Assembly (NCBI RefSeq): GCF_000149955.1 | Contig: NC_030988.1 | Span: 4,416,380 to 4,480,379, forward strand | DNA length: 64,000 nucleotides | Origin: Fusarium oxysporum f. sp. lycopersici 4287 | Taxonomy: Eukaryota; Ascomycota; Sordariomycetes; Hypocreales; Nectriaceae | Direction of reading: 5' to 3' | Shown here: positions 31,128 to 45,227 of the stretch, one piece after another | Numbering within the stretch: the first letter of the stretch is position 1 | Layout: each line of letters begins with the position of its first letter | Notes under the pieces: model-generated | What the model was told of the DNA's origin: nothing | Database searches by the model: none | The model's input: only the letters and a program-made list of their open reading frames with translations | Made by a program: the position numbers and the translations under genes

Positions 31128-32172
31128 TTCGTTTCTTGGAAGTTGTTTCCAGCTATAGCGGGGACAAGGCCACGGGGAAAGGGTTTAGACAGAAATATGG
31201 CATAACTCAGTGAAAATAATCTAGACAAGACATGACAGGCAGAGATCGTAATAAAACAGGTTAACTACCAGCTTGCTAGGTGGAATCTTTGGGCCGGTTA
31301 GACTTCTCTGAACAAATTCGCATGGTACGCAACAAGCCCCTGCTTTGCGTCCGGAATGGGACCTTGTAAGCTACGTACCCTAGGCATTATTTGTAGGTGC
31401 TCTATAACATAGCTATTTCAGTCTATCCCTTTCATACAAATGGTCCGTCCAAAACGTTCTACTGCCGGAGTACTTGTGGGGCAGAACTCATCGAAGAAGA
31501 AAAAGAAGAAGGAAGGCTAGAAAAAAAGAGAGCTTATTGAGAACTGAGGTTTTAACCTACAACAAGAGAAATACTTCCCTCAGTCTAGCCGATCCCAATA
31601 CGGAATCATCTCAGCCACAACAAGCCACAGTAGCATCGATTTAATGCTTCAGTACTCCGTACATTCATCATCCAACGAGGACTTTAAATCCCTTTTACTC
31701 TCCTAATTTTAAACGTACAACTAGCGATCTTTAACGTAACACGCCTCTGAGCCGGCTGTGTGGATGTCAATACCTTGTCATGCCATCTCTTCAATTCCCC
31801 CAGGCCCAGTAATGTAATAAAAACTGCTGACTACTCGTCCTTGCAATGCTCTCCTTCTCTCAAGTGTGCAGTCAAACTCTCAAAACGTATCCGGATGCTT
31901 TCCATCTTACTTGACTCTCTTGGTGCTTGGCCCTTGCCTGAAGAAAGCTTTAGGATCGCCGAGTGGCGTTTTAACTATGGTTTAGATGTGGCCGGGTAAC
32001 CACAATATACCCATCTGTAACACTACAAATGTATGCAACAACAGAATGTCTTGAACAGTTCCTCGTAGCATCGACGGCCACGTCAAATGCAACATTTTGT
32101 GCTTGATAATAAAAAATCCACTGCGCTACAAGCATTAACTTCGAAGAGCCACCGTGGACTGGTTGCTCTGGT
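31128..32172. other. intergenic
   Basis: Short frames only. A lysine-run mini-ORF at 31441-31520 is probably chance (AAGAAGAAAAAG microsatellite). Confidence 0.3.
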
Positions 32173-34931
32173 CTATTTCGTAGACTTGTATCCCCAGAGC
32201 CTTTTACGTTCCCAAGCCCACCACTGAGCCACAGCATCAGCTTGTACAACCCATTGCGACGCTTCCTCGCCATAGAGATTCCTCACATCACCAACTAATT
32301 GTTCCATTGACCATTTCTCAAGAGGCTCAAGCTCGAGCGGGTCGTTCTTCAAGTCGGTGAATCTCCACTGAGATGCACCGTCAAGAGGTATGACAAGCCT
32401 CCAGGGCGCATCTGCGGACGTCACTGAGAGCATACTCGCCCCGCTGTTGATGACGCCAAAGTTCCATGCACGACGGCCGTTCCGAGAGCTCTTATATGGC
32501 CGGATGAGCGATTGTCCTTCATAATCGTGAAGGAGATCAGATGCTATGGTCATGTCCTTACGGTTAAGCGAGCCGGTGTTAATGAGCAAGTCCAAGATCG
32601 TGGGAAGAATGGAGATTGAAGTTGTATTCGCTTCGTACTGCACGCGAGGGATATGAGGATGCCTGAACGTGATGGGCACACGAAAGTTGCTGACATGGCC
32701 ATTCTTGTAGGTTCCGGTCCTGGTGGTGATATCCTCTTTGAATGCCTGCCCATGGTCTCCGACAAGGACCACGAGAGTTTCGTTGGCAATACCGTGTTGT
32801 TCGAATAACTGCAGAAGCTCACCGAGCCATGCATCCTGGAACCTCACAGTATTCAAGTAGCTGTTGAAGTCTCTATGCCATCCCATCTTTCCTTGTGTAT
32901 TCACATACTCGATCTTTTTGGAATCACGAGGTAGTCCCCAAGGGTGATGGGTTGTGCTAGTGAAATGGGAAAAGAACATTCTCTTCTTCTCCCGTTGCAC
33001 TTTCTCAATCAGCTCTCGTACGTGTGTCTTTAAAGTTGTTTCAGGGTATCCAAAATAGTTGATTACTTCCAAATCGGACCGTGTCTTAGCCCGTTGTTCC
33101 AAGACATCCTTAGCTACGATCTCTTCGAAACCCATCTCATTGTTGAATATGTCCTGGCGATCATACTTGTCTGTTATAGATTGAAAGAAGGCTGTGAGCC
33201 ATTTCTGCTCCAGGAAGTCGTTCGAAGCCGTCTTAGCCCCCTTATTCTGATTGAAGAGATGTAGGATTTGTGAGATGCAAGGTTGGTAACTCTGCGCTTC
33301 AGATTCTTGAAAGCTGTCGACAGGCATAGGCCAGACTCCACAGTGAGTCGCAGCCAAGCTCTTGAACGAAAGAGAAGCGGCAGTGAAACCACCTATGACG
33401 TTGATGCCACCGTAACCATCCTGCGTTGTGTCATTCCACTCTGGTATTGGTACCTTGGCGAGATCCGAACCATTTGTTCTTTTCCAGCAGCCCGCTTTTC
33501 CAGTGATCTTCTCCGCCACTGGAGTTAGTTGGGATAAAAGCGCATTGACACCATCTCCGTCTTTTCGTCCCTTATAAGAATCCAGGATGATGTTGTGAAT
33601 GTCTGACCCCTGTTGTAGGGGAAAGAGCTCCTCTCTAGTGCTTTCGAGCATGATGAGAGCAATGTGCTTGATCTTGACTGTCCCATTCCTAAATGAATCA
33701 CTAAGGATGTCCAAGATTTCTTCATCCTGATTGGTGATCCGAAGTGGGTCGTTCACTGGATTGTAAAACGTACCATCGACCTTTGTTTCGTGGCAGATAC
33801 GACCAGTGCCACCACCATCCCCTACCTCTCTATCCACTTGGTTCGAATGATTTGACGATAGCCATTTGCAAAAACCAGCAGGAGGTGCCTCCGGTAACCA
33901 AGTCGGTAGACGGTCTCGATACAACTGGGCCAGAATGCTGTTATCACCTGGTGCCCATCCTTTGAAGTACCCTTTGGGCTTTTCCCAGTTTGTCGTATGG
34001 ATAAGTTGCGGAAAGGGCCAGGGATTCCTGTTCAAAGTATAGCGATTGGCCTGGCCGTCACTGTGCGAGCCGATCATCTGCAGCATCGTGATGGGTAGGC
34101 TCGCCGACATTTGAGAATATGGTGAGGATGGGCGGAGACTGGCTGTCAAGGCTAAGTAGAGGAATATGGTCAGGGCCAGAATCTTGGGGTATCTGCGCGA
34201 GCTCCCGGTATTGGCCTGGGGCGGTAGGTCAAGATAGACCTTTCCATGGCTGTTACCGGTTTGGGAATTGATGAAGCTCTGATAGTCATACGCGTCCTCG
34301 ACACTGCGACAACCACGACTGCATTTGCACATGTTCCAGAGCTGTGGTGCTTTCAGAACTATAAGTTAGCTTTTGCGGGAGACTATGTGGAGTCATGGAT
34401 ATTTACCTCGAAACAATGGTGCCGTAAGCATGCTCAGAGACCTGCCAGCGTACTGGTACAGATACGTCTGGGAAAACCACGAGATACCTAAAATGAGAAC
34501 TACACAGACGATAGCGGAATTGGATCCACTGAGCAAAAGTCTGATGCCATCCTTATCGCGAACATATCTCTGTGCATTTGTCCACGTAACCTCGGTGCCA
34601 GTCTCGTAATAGAATGTTGCATGGAAAGCTGTTGCGACGAGCAGGATGAGCCTGATAGTTCATAAGCATTCAATTACAGGCAATTATAGACGTTTACCAC
34701 ATACGAGAAAGTGCAGCCTAACAAACGGCTTATGTAAGTGATGGTGGTCCTTTTCCGGGACAGGAATAGTCGTGACAGACATATAACCAATATGTCTGGA
34801 ACGAGAACCGATGGCAGGAAGAGTATGAGGGCAACGTGCGGCACAGTTCCAACATATGTATATAGGTGAATCAGTTTGGACAGGCACGTGCAGACAACGA
34901 TGATGGAGAAGCTGAGTGAGACAACCATCAT
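32173..34931 (-). CDS. membrane sulfatase-superfamily protein, 885 aa
   Basis: Three exons (34931-34705, 34651-34407, 34358-32173) are joined by introns of 53 and 48 nt (donors GTATGT and GTAAAT). The N-terminal 170 residues form about four to five transmembrane helices (MMVVSLSFSIIVVCT, VALILFLPSVLVPDILVICL, LILLVATAFHATFYY, AIVCVVLILGISWF). After another helix near residue 210 comes the alkaline-phosphatase-like domain: HIALIMLESTREELFPL with the likely nucleophile Thr/Ser, FSHFTSTTHHPW, and the metal-binding VVLVGDHGQAF. The architecture resembles bacterial LTA-synthase-like enzymes and the fungal DUF229/sulfatase membrane family. The substrate is unknown; a surface phospho- or sulfo-ester is inferred. 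The frame is intact. An upstream exon cannot be excluded. Confidence 0.8.
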
Positions 34932-35297
34932 AGCTACACAAGACTGTCTTAACGAAGTGCGCTAGGGATTTGTAACATGGGAAACAATATATCGTAGTTC
35001 TAGTGCCATTCACGAGTGCATGGAAGTCTTGCAAAGAAAGGCCACCGTGCTGTAATATCGCTAGTACATTTGTATGTTGGCTGATAGCTCCTGAATGGCT
35101 TCTCGGGGTTATTTGTATGTACATACAATGCACACATTACAAGCCCTTCTCAAGGTCATTGCAAGAGTGGGGTCTTCTACTTCCCTAGCTTTATTTCCAT
35201 TGGCTAATATGCCATAATAGGCCTGGCTTCCCATAAACATCATTTCCGGCCGCACTTTGCTTGGTGATGAATTTTGGACCAAGCCTTAACTGCACAT
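34932..35297. other. intergenic between minus-strand genes
   Basis: No feature recognised; contains the likely promoter of the sulfatase-like gene. Confidence 0.3.
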
Positions 35298-35992
35298 TCA
35301 TGGCTCTTTCCCGCAGCTCGATCGCTTGAAAGCTCTCTGATGCCATTCTGGGTTGATAACATTCTGGCAATTCTGAACAATTTCTGAAAACATAGTAAAG
35401 CTGAAGGTTACATTTGGCGGAAGTAGCTTGGATTTCAATATCGCATGGTAAAGCTGTTCAGCATGGGCCTCTTCAAGGGAATTCATACCCGTAGCGTCAA
35501 CCATGAAACCACATATGCTCTGATTCTTAAAAGATGAGTACTGGTTGTTGAACTGATCCCAAAAGGCACTTTCTTGGCCTCCAGACGCTTCAAATAAGCC
35601 ATGCGCAAGTGCTATTATGTGGTCGGCTTGCGCGTGATCGACTGATTCCGGATCCGGCCCGTCATCTTTCTCAAAGAATGTTCGCAGCATGGATATCTCA
35701 TCTCGTGCCAATAGCTCTCTAGCTTCTTTTGCATTGTAATCAGGATATAGACTTAGCGCCAAGATCTGAAGATATAAGCAAAACTTAGATACAGTCGACC
35801 TATCGGCTTCCTAAAAGCGTACGGTTGTGAGTTGCTCTGAAGTTTGGATGCCATACTACACAGTACTCCAGCATTGCCTGGAATTGTACATACCTTCAAA
35901 TTCTCCCTGAGCGCGACCCATTGAGCCATCATCCTATCGGCGTGTTCTTTCAGTGTTTGTTTCTCAATCGACGTTAAGCCCGTGCGATCCAT
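35298..35992 (-). CDS. hypothetical protein, 188 aa, two exons
   Basis: Exon 1 is 35992-35894 and exon 2 35765-35298, joined over a 128-nt intron with a perfect GTATGT donor and TATCTTCAG acceptor. The product is mostly helical and acidic (TSIEKQTLKEHADRMMAQW, ARELLARDEISMLRTFFEKD, AHAEQLYHAILKSKLLPPN). It has no signal peptide, membrane helix or family motif I recognise. The clean splice junction in frame over the whole length supports a real gene. Confidence 0.55.
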
Positions 35993-36925
35993 GACTTAGT
36001 ATAGGTGCACCAGGACATCGCTCGCACCAGAAGAGGTTGGTAGTCTTTTGAGCTTGTCCTGGGGCGAGTCGAATCCAAAATGAGTTGCATGACGTTAAGT
36101 TTCAAGATTAGCCATCTGGCGGATTTCTGCCGGGGAAGCCCGTATCCAGCAGCCTGGCTATCTGCGTCTTCTCCTTTTCTTCTGCATAGCAACAAACATG
36201 GTGACCGACTACCTCAAGACTCATCATCGTTAGCACCATTGCCATAGACCTCTATCTCAGTCGTTGCCGCATATGTCTGCCTGTCTGCCTGTCTGTACAG
36301 TATCGATGAGGGGACTAGTTCCACGTCTGTTGACACACAGCAAGGTTGAATATGGACTTTGGGTAATTTGAATCCAGTTTCAACAACGTGTGGTGAAGCA
36401 GGGGTTTAAAGAGCGGAGGACAAAAACAAGAAAATGAATGTAAGCATTAGTGACTTCTGTAGTGCTCTGTCGGCCAAACCAAGTCGTTAGGCGAGGTATG
36501 GAAAGACTATCAAGGGAAAACAAGACAGAAATGGCCGTTGAGTCGGGCAAGATAAGTTCTTTACTTGAGATTAATAGCATATGACATACTATAACTTGCA
36601 AGTGTATTCTCCGACTTTTTGATGGTGACAATATAGTCCGAATGCGACCTCTGATGACCTTCCAGCCTAATACGGCCGAATACATCTCTCCGTCGATTTC
36701 ACCTCTTCGCTTTCGTGACGTGCCTCGTATTCCTTCTTCATATGATTAGATCTAAACCTTATAAGAGACGAAATTGAGGGCTTTGCTAGTGACAGCATTG
36801 ATGCAAGGCTGTTTCTAAAGCATCGGCTTACAACCCGAGCATATTCAATGCCAACGTTATAGCTGGTCCTTGTAGCCCATTCTCTACGGATTCATCCAGC
36901 CATTTCAAATACCCGACTTGAAAAT
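35993..36925. other. intergenic
   Basis: Contains CTGCCTGTCTGCCTGTCTGT tandem near 36278-36297. No gene recognised. Confidence 0.3.
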
Positions 36926-37934
36926 ATGGTCGACGAGCTTGGGATCGAGGATTCTAGAGTGACATGGCACACAGCAACAATCCGCCACAAAACTTACCAT
37001 TACATGAAAGCCGACCCGGATAATGAACCCCTCGCGACAATTGTCCTTCTGCATGGATTTCCTGATTTGGCCTTCGGCTGGCGGTATCAGATCCCTTGTC
37101 TGCAATCTCATGGATATCAGATCATCGCGCCAGACATGCTTGGTTTCGGCCTTACCAGCGCCCCTAGTCAGCCAAGCTCGTACGCCTTGAGGAGCATCGC
37201 CGAGGACATCAGAGACCTGGCAAATCTTGTCGCCAAAGATAAAAAAAATCATCCTCGGCGGACACGACTGGGGCGGCGCGGTGGTTTGGCGCATGGCTCT
37301 GTGGTTTCCCGACCTGGTCCAGGGTATTTTTAGCGTCGGCACTCCGTTCATCCCGCCCTCGCGCATCTATCGTTCGCTCGATGACGTCACGCAACGCGAG
37401 GGTATGAAGAGCTTGAGGTATCAGCTGCAGTTCCAAGGCGCGCTGATTGATAAGGAGATAACGGATGAAACAAAGATCCGGCAATTTCTTAATGCAATGT
37501 TTGGCGCGAAGAGTCCAGAAAATGAAGTTGGCTTCCATGCAGCAGAAGGCATCCTGTTTCACAATCTACCCAAATTGAACCAATCCCAGTTGCTGTCGAA
37601 CGTTGAGATGGATTATTACGTCTCTAGATATTCTCTACAAGGACAGGCTAAACTTGAAGGACCACTCCGCTGGTATCGCACACGGGCTCACAACTACCTC
37701 GACGAGTTACGGCTCTTACTGAAGCCCCTCAAATTCCCAATGCCGGCATTGTTCCTAGCTGTCACCCGGGACGAAGTGTTACCGTCAAGCATGTCCGAAG
37801 GCATTGATCAATACTTTGAAAACCTGACTCGCAGAGAGGTGGATGCGTCTCACTGGGTACTATGGGAATCGCCTACCAAGGTCAATGAGCAGATACTAGC
37901 GTGGCTAGAGATGGTGGTACAGCACAAATCATAG
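36926..37934 (+). pseudogene. epoxide hydrolase (alpha/beta hydrolase), frameshift in A8 run
   Basis: The N-terminal half reads IVLLHGFPDLAFGWRYQIP, with the HGFP oxyanion motif, and IIAPDMLGFG. After ANLVAKD a run of eight A (37241-37248) shifts the frame; with seven A the text continues KIILGGHDWGGAVVWRMALW, carrying the nucleophile Asp of GGHDWGG. The cap domain follows. The C-terminal AVTRDEVLPSSM gives the acid and ASHWVLWE the catalytic His. Total length is about 335 residues, as usual for fungal soluble epoxide hydrolases. All catalytic residues are kept, so the single-base change is very recent, a homopolymer sequencing error, or tolerated by slippage. Confidence 0.85.
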
Positions 37935-39017
37935 GAGCACTGCTATATACGTAAGGATCTTTGTAGGCATGCGTATTGGCTATTATAAACGAGTCATTCT
38001 ACCGGACTGTTCGTCGCGAAGGGGACTGGTCCATTTGAGTGTGGAGCAGGCTCCAGAAATTAAGTTGATGTGTGAGAATTGCTGGTTCATGTAGACGAGC
38101 TGCGAGGTTTAGAGCAGCATGGCTACCTAATAGTACTGCTGGCCGCAGCGCTGCACCAAATGACATTCTATGTTGACTTGAGGCTGACTCATTTGGACGT
38201 ACAACCATCTCGTCTTCCCGGTTGCAGGTTGAATAATAAATGTCTGGTATGCCCATCATTTCGCCTGGTGCTGAACTGGGCCCCTTTGTAGTTTTCTCGA
38301 TAGTATTAGAGGAAACTTATGTACTTATCTAGTTATTTAAAGCTTTTCACCATACACTTTGAATTATCGTCCTCGAAACTGCGATTGGCTCGTAGGATGA
38401 AATACCTCTAATTATTCTTTTCCCCCCAAAAACTTGATTAAATGAGATTCTTCTGCTTCAGTTCATACACTACAATTATCCTACCAATTTCGCTACATCA
38501 ACTCGAGGCTATATTCGCTTATCAATTGAGTATGTACCCTAAACTGAAGGTTGCATATGAAATTCACTTGGACGGACTTTAAGTTTATTTCTTACCCCAT
38601 CCACGAACATCTAGATCGGTGAACGTGTGCTAATTCTATGTGTCGTACTGCAGCTGCCATTCATTTTTCTACCAATTACCAAACCATGGTAATTAGATGG
38701 GATCGCTTGTCAAAAAGTGATAATGTCTCGTACCTAATGTAAGAGTCAATCATTGAGAAGAGGTACATTTGCCGACGACAAAGCCAAATTCCGCCAACAA
38801 TCCTTAGCTTGTCCCCATTTGCAGCTCAGCCAACACGGTAGCTTGAAAGTTGTGAATCTCTTTCAAGCCCTAGGTACCACGCAAGATGATCAGGATTGGA
38901 ACGAAACGCACGGGTCTCCATCATTCGAAGCCCACTCAATGTAGATTACTCGATATCAAGTCGCAGCTTTTGCACATTAAGCCATATATATATTCCGCCG
39001 CTCAACTACCCCCTAGA
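37935..39017. other. intergenic
   Basis: Short frames (for example 38753-38944) without recognised motifs. AT-rich 38300-38720. Confidence 0.3.
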
Positions 39018-40695
<1,678 letters not shown>

Positions 40696-41559
40696 AGTGC
40701 AAGCAATATGTTTGTTGAATACCTGTTTGATCTTAGGATGGAATGAGCGGATGTAGAAGCTAGAAACTGATGTGATTTAACTTACCGTACCTCTTATGAC
40801 CCCGATGATGAATGGATGCAGAAACAGATTATATTAAACAGATCCCATAGAAAAAGCAGAAGAAATGTTTCTTTTACTCCACACTAAAAGATATACTAAA
40901 GTAGGGATGAAAAGGACTCGTCCTTTTTTAGCTGGTGGTACTTGGCGACAAAGGCTGTCGGTACTTTTGGTAGTTAGAAACCTAGTACTCCATATATGGC
41001 CATTGTTGGTGTATCTCATGTATAGGAGAGACACGTTTACAGGATATTTCGACGAAAATAGACTTTATTGAGGCATGTCTTTTAGGCGCATACCGAGCTG
41101 AGGCGGAACCTAACCCGTATATCGTCTTCAAGCCGGAGAAAGGGGGTCCAATCTCCGAGGAATTGGAGAAATCTGACTGAAACGGTCACCTGGGACTACA
41201 AAGAGGATTCGAAAATCGGTGTCACGTCTGCAACCAGTCCGGGGCACGGATATGGATGGAGGACTACAGCTAATTATTACTCTATTCGGTAACATTGTGT
41301 TAGAGAATGCAGATTCTCTGTGAAGGCTGGCCCATGAGGGGCGATTGTGAATCTTCGATAAGCTAATAGACGTTTTCTGACGTAGTGCGGTATGGTTGTC
41401 CTGCTCAACGCTCTATATCACATGTTGCACCTTGGACAAAGAAGATCAAGTGGTTTCGCGAGTTTTCTCTTGTCGTATCTTGTCATGCTCTATAGTTGTA
41501 CAGAATTCTCTCTGCTGCTGCGTACTCATTCTCATTTCGTCTGTACAATAACCTACAAC
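40696..41559. other. intergenic, chitinase promoter
   Basis: No gene recognised between the divergent ends of the chitinase and dehydrogenase genes. Confidence 0.3.
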
Positions 41560-42592
41560 CTACGCTGCCGCTGCTGCAAGTCGCTCAAAGACTTCATCCT
41601 CGCTCGGGTAGTTATCGCCTTTGATCTTCCTATACGCAGGAATCAAAACAGCCGTATCAACCTCAGCATACTTACCACGCTGCACATGGACGACTTGTCC
41701 GTTCATGGTGGTATCAGCCATGAGGTAAACGGCACAACGAGCTACTACAGAGGCAGGTTGTACGTCGACGTTTATGCTGTTTAGCAAGCTCTTCAAGGAT
41801 GGGACAACGTTGCTATCCGTCCAGCTGGGTGCCAAGGTGTTGACCCGGATCGGAAGTTGAGCGGCTTTAAGCAACGGGACAAGTCCTCGCCCAAAACCGA
41901 GCACTCCATGTTTTCCAGTAGCTAATAGGTATTAGCCAGCGTAAAGAGCGCTGAGAACACCGTTCCCCAACTTACCGTAGTCAACGGCCCGAAAACGCTG
42001 GAGACCGGTCGCGGATCCCGTGATAACAATGCTTCCTCCCTCAGCTTGTTGTCGCAGATGGTGAATCGCGAGAGTTGACGTGTTGATGACACCCTTGAGG
42101 TTAATGTCGAGATTCTGGCTCGATGGTTCCATTAGATTGCCAGCTTGGTCAAGTTGAGTAGACAAGTAATCGGCACGTGGGCCAATGCCGGCGTTGGCAA
42201 AAACATGATCGATGCGGCCATGTGTCTCCTTCGCCTTATTAAACAGCGAAAGTAACTCTTCCCATTTAGTTACATCTGTTTTGATGAACTCATATGCGCC
42301 TGCCATCTCCTTTTCTGGAGCCTGGACATCACCGTTGACTACCGAGGCTCCGATTGACAGAAGTAGCTCCACGGTAGCCAATCCTATGCCAGATGAACCG
42401 CCTATTCAAAGAGTTTTAATGTTAACTGAGGCCGACGTAACTAATACGTGTATAGCCAACCCATATATGAGCATGGCCACCTGGGGATGGGAGTCGGGAG
42501 CCGAGACGGGCAGTATTTTGCGTACCTGTGACGACGATAACATTACCCTTGAGGGCAGTCAAGTCCTCATTTTCAAAAACCAATTCAGCCAT
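41560..42592 (-). CDS. short-chain dehydrogenase/reductase, 284 aa
   Basis: Three exons (42592-42526, 42401-41976, 41921-41560) with introns of 124 and 54 nt. The dinucleotide motif TGGSSGIG is rebuilt exactly across the first junction. Further SDR marks are HVFANAGIG (NAG), IVITGSATGLQRF with the catalytic Ser region, and the Y-ATG-K pair (YxxxK) assembled across the second junction. INVDVQPASVVARCAVYLMA and NGQVVHVQ complete the fold. The family resembles fungal 15-hydroxyprostaglandin dehydrogenase-like classical SDRs using NAD(P). The substrate is unknown. No biosynthetic cluster surrounds it. Confidence 0.85.
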
Positions 42593-43602
42593 ATTTCCTG
42601 AAAAGCCTTTCTCTCTCAATATGAGTAGATGAGAAAAAAAACAAGCTGCCAGATGGTTTTTCGTCGATGGTGAGGGTCGAAGGAAACTTAAAAGTACAGG
42701 AATTTCATGCGGCCTCACGGACAAGGTGATACTCTCGGGGTGAACTGGGAGGGTACAAATGTAAAGGCAAATTATGGACTGTCTGGTTGGACTGATGTAC
42801 ACAGATCTGTGTGAGAAAGTCCATTTGCGGCGGTAGACTTTTGGTCATTTTCCGCTATATGGCTTTTTCATGAGTCAGTGTGATACGACATGGCTGCTAA
42901 ATCTGTCCAGGCCATAATGACTTCATTACGTTCCACGCCGGCATGCGAACAAAGACAAGCATGGAGGGGCAGAGAAAGGGGCTTACTAAGCGCATTAACT
43001 GGTGTTTGGTCACCTATCCAGGTCCTTGAGCTTTGTAAACGGTATTCACTATAGTGCCTACACGAGCCTAGTTCAAACAAGACAATAGGTATTGAACTTC
43101 CGTATGCCATGAAGTTCCATTGGGTAAGAAGTCACGGTAGTAATGAAGATACTCCACGATTTTTTATCTAAGAGGATGGATAATTGTTGTGCGCTGCTAA
43201 AGCACATGGAGGGAAAGGCACCATTACTGACAATTAGCAAAATCAATAAATCGCGGATGCTAACTCTCACTCTCAACTTCCATTCCAGACTCTGGTTTCC
43301 ACAGTCTGCTAATACGCGTACTAAAACTACGCATTATCCTCATTAAACCTTCACTGCTTACTTGAGATAGTAAGACTTCAAGTGGCCGTGGCCCATTGTT
43401 CACTGCAATTCAGGGTATGTCAATGATTACACCCATACTATCAGTGGAAGCACATCCTTTGCCCTGTTCTGTCACTGTAACTGCATCTTTCATCTCGCCT
43501 GATCGTTCTATTTGATCTGAGCTTTATGATATGCTGTAGAACAAGTTTGCTTGTTTTCTCCTAATATATGTACTGAGTATCGCCCGCTGCGTCCCACGCC
43601 GA
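42593..43602. other. intergenic
   Basis: Nothing recognised. Confidence 0.3.
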
Positions 43603-44085
43603 TCACTGCTTTAGGCCTTGTCCAGGCGTATAAGGCGGGGGCGGAGGAGGCGGCTGCCTTCCATCTGGAGTTGTGCACTCGTCTAGCGTATTGGCTGAGA
43701 CCAGTTCGTATGTTGAGAGCGCCGAGGTTGGTCGTAGATCAGTTTGACATGCACGATCGACTTGTCGCGGCATTGTGAGAACGTTGACTGATACAGGGAC
43801 GACTTGAGAAGAGATAGCATCTTCGCTTCTTCTGTTCGTGGTGCGGCTTGATCCATATCTTGTTGTATACATCATATTTGCCTGTTGACTTGGTGCAAGA
43901 TTGTCTGCGTCATATCTTCGAGTATACATCTGGTGCTTCTTCTTAAAAGGCCGCAAATTAATCTTCTTCCGTCGGAATGCATTCTTCACCCTTCTCCGAG
44001 TTAAATGATTCTGGTCAGTCCAGCTATTACCGCCAAAGAGATGGGATAGCCGTGAGACGAGGGGTGCTAGACAAGGCAAAGACAT
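43603..44085 (-). CDS. hypothetical basic, proline-tailed protein, about 160 aa
   Basis: The frame from ATG 44085 encodes a basic region (RRKKINLRPFKKKHQMYTRR) and ends in a proline run (QPPPPPPPYTP) with a PPxY-like motif. This looks like the cytosolic tail of a membrane protein. No transmembrane segment is in the same frame, so an upstream exon may be missing or the frame may be a remnant. Confidence 0.35.
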   Translation of the reverse strand: MSLPCLAPLVSRLSHLFGGNSWTDQNHLTRRRVKNAFRRKKINLRPFKKKHQMYTRRYDADNLAPSQQANMMYTTRYGSSRTTNRRSEDAISSQVVPVSVNVLTMPRQVDRACQTDLRPTSALSTYELVSANTLDECTTPDGRQPPPPPPPYTPGQGLKQ

Positions 44086-45227
44086 GTTGCTGCAGGGCCA
44101 GGACAAATTCTGTCGACCTAGGTAAAATGGCTGGGGGGAGCCGCATCAGCAAGTTGGCATTTTATTCGAGGATCGAGCTGGATGCTACCGTTGTGGCCGC
44201 CTGTCTTGCGCCCGGAATGGCCGTTGCCGGCTTGATTCTAGCCTTGTGAATACTTTTCTCATTTTTCTTTTACTTCCCGGACTGCTGCCAAAAATGGGAA
44301 ACTTGAACCCAGTCGTTCTAATCAAGGGGCCCTATGTATAGCTACCTTAAGCCCGGTTTCATTCTCGCCTCATTTGTAAGCAGTAATGGGCTTGGGATTC
44401 GATTTTCGGTCGTGCTATGCGATTATGATACGTTCTGACACATAAATCAGCCAAGGCTGGGCCATGCACATCAGGCTATCGATACCAATTTCATATATAG
44501 TACACAATGTAATAAAGCACCAAAGCTGATTCAAACATGTCGGGGAGGGCGTATGACTTTGCCGACATATCGATAGAACTGGGGTTACTACTCTGAATGA
44601 CTTCAGATGGCTTTCAATCTACACAAGTTTTGAACGCTTCTACATTATCTTTGCACGTACCCAGGCATGTAAGCGACTGTCTCTAACTTGGTACAATCAT
44701 TTATGTATTATTCTAAAGATATTCTTTTTACCCAGAGCTCGAGCTGCTTCAGTCATATAATGAATGGGAAGGAGATGTATGGATCGTAAGACCCTAAATA
44801 GGAAGGTTTGCTCAGGTCCAACAACAGACAGGGTAGGAATATGACTATTATGGATTGAAGGCCTGATAAAGATGAAGTACGCATCTTCGGCGTACAGTAG
44901 CACTTGCATTATGGATTTCCTGCTGACAGGCTATGAGCTACAACTCCCAGCAGCCATTTTTGTCAGAATCTGAAAGGCGTATGCCACCTTCACGACTATT
45001 TGGCAGTGGCTGGTACTATTGAATCCAATTTCGGTTGTACTTCTAAGTGATATTCCCAGGACACAAAGATGTACTAGAAGAGCTTCAACCAACCTAGGAA
45101 CCGGATACAGGATAGTAAGAAACTGAGGCAACACCTTTAGACCAAAGGCGCCCACTATTTCAGCTTTTTCCGTGTGGATCGTGATCACTTACGTCCCATC
45201 AACACTGTGCATGACAGATCGACGTCC
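44086..45227. other. intergenic, MFS promoter
   Basis: No gene recognised beyond short overlapping frames. Confidence 0.3.

Noticed and set aside
41392..41784. 130-codon plus-strand frame
   Set aside because: Antisense to the last exon of the short-chain dehydrogenase, which has family motifs and good splice sites.
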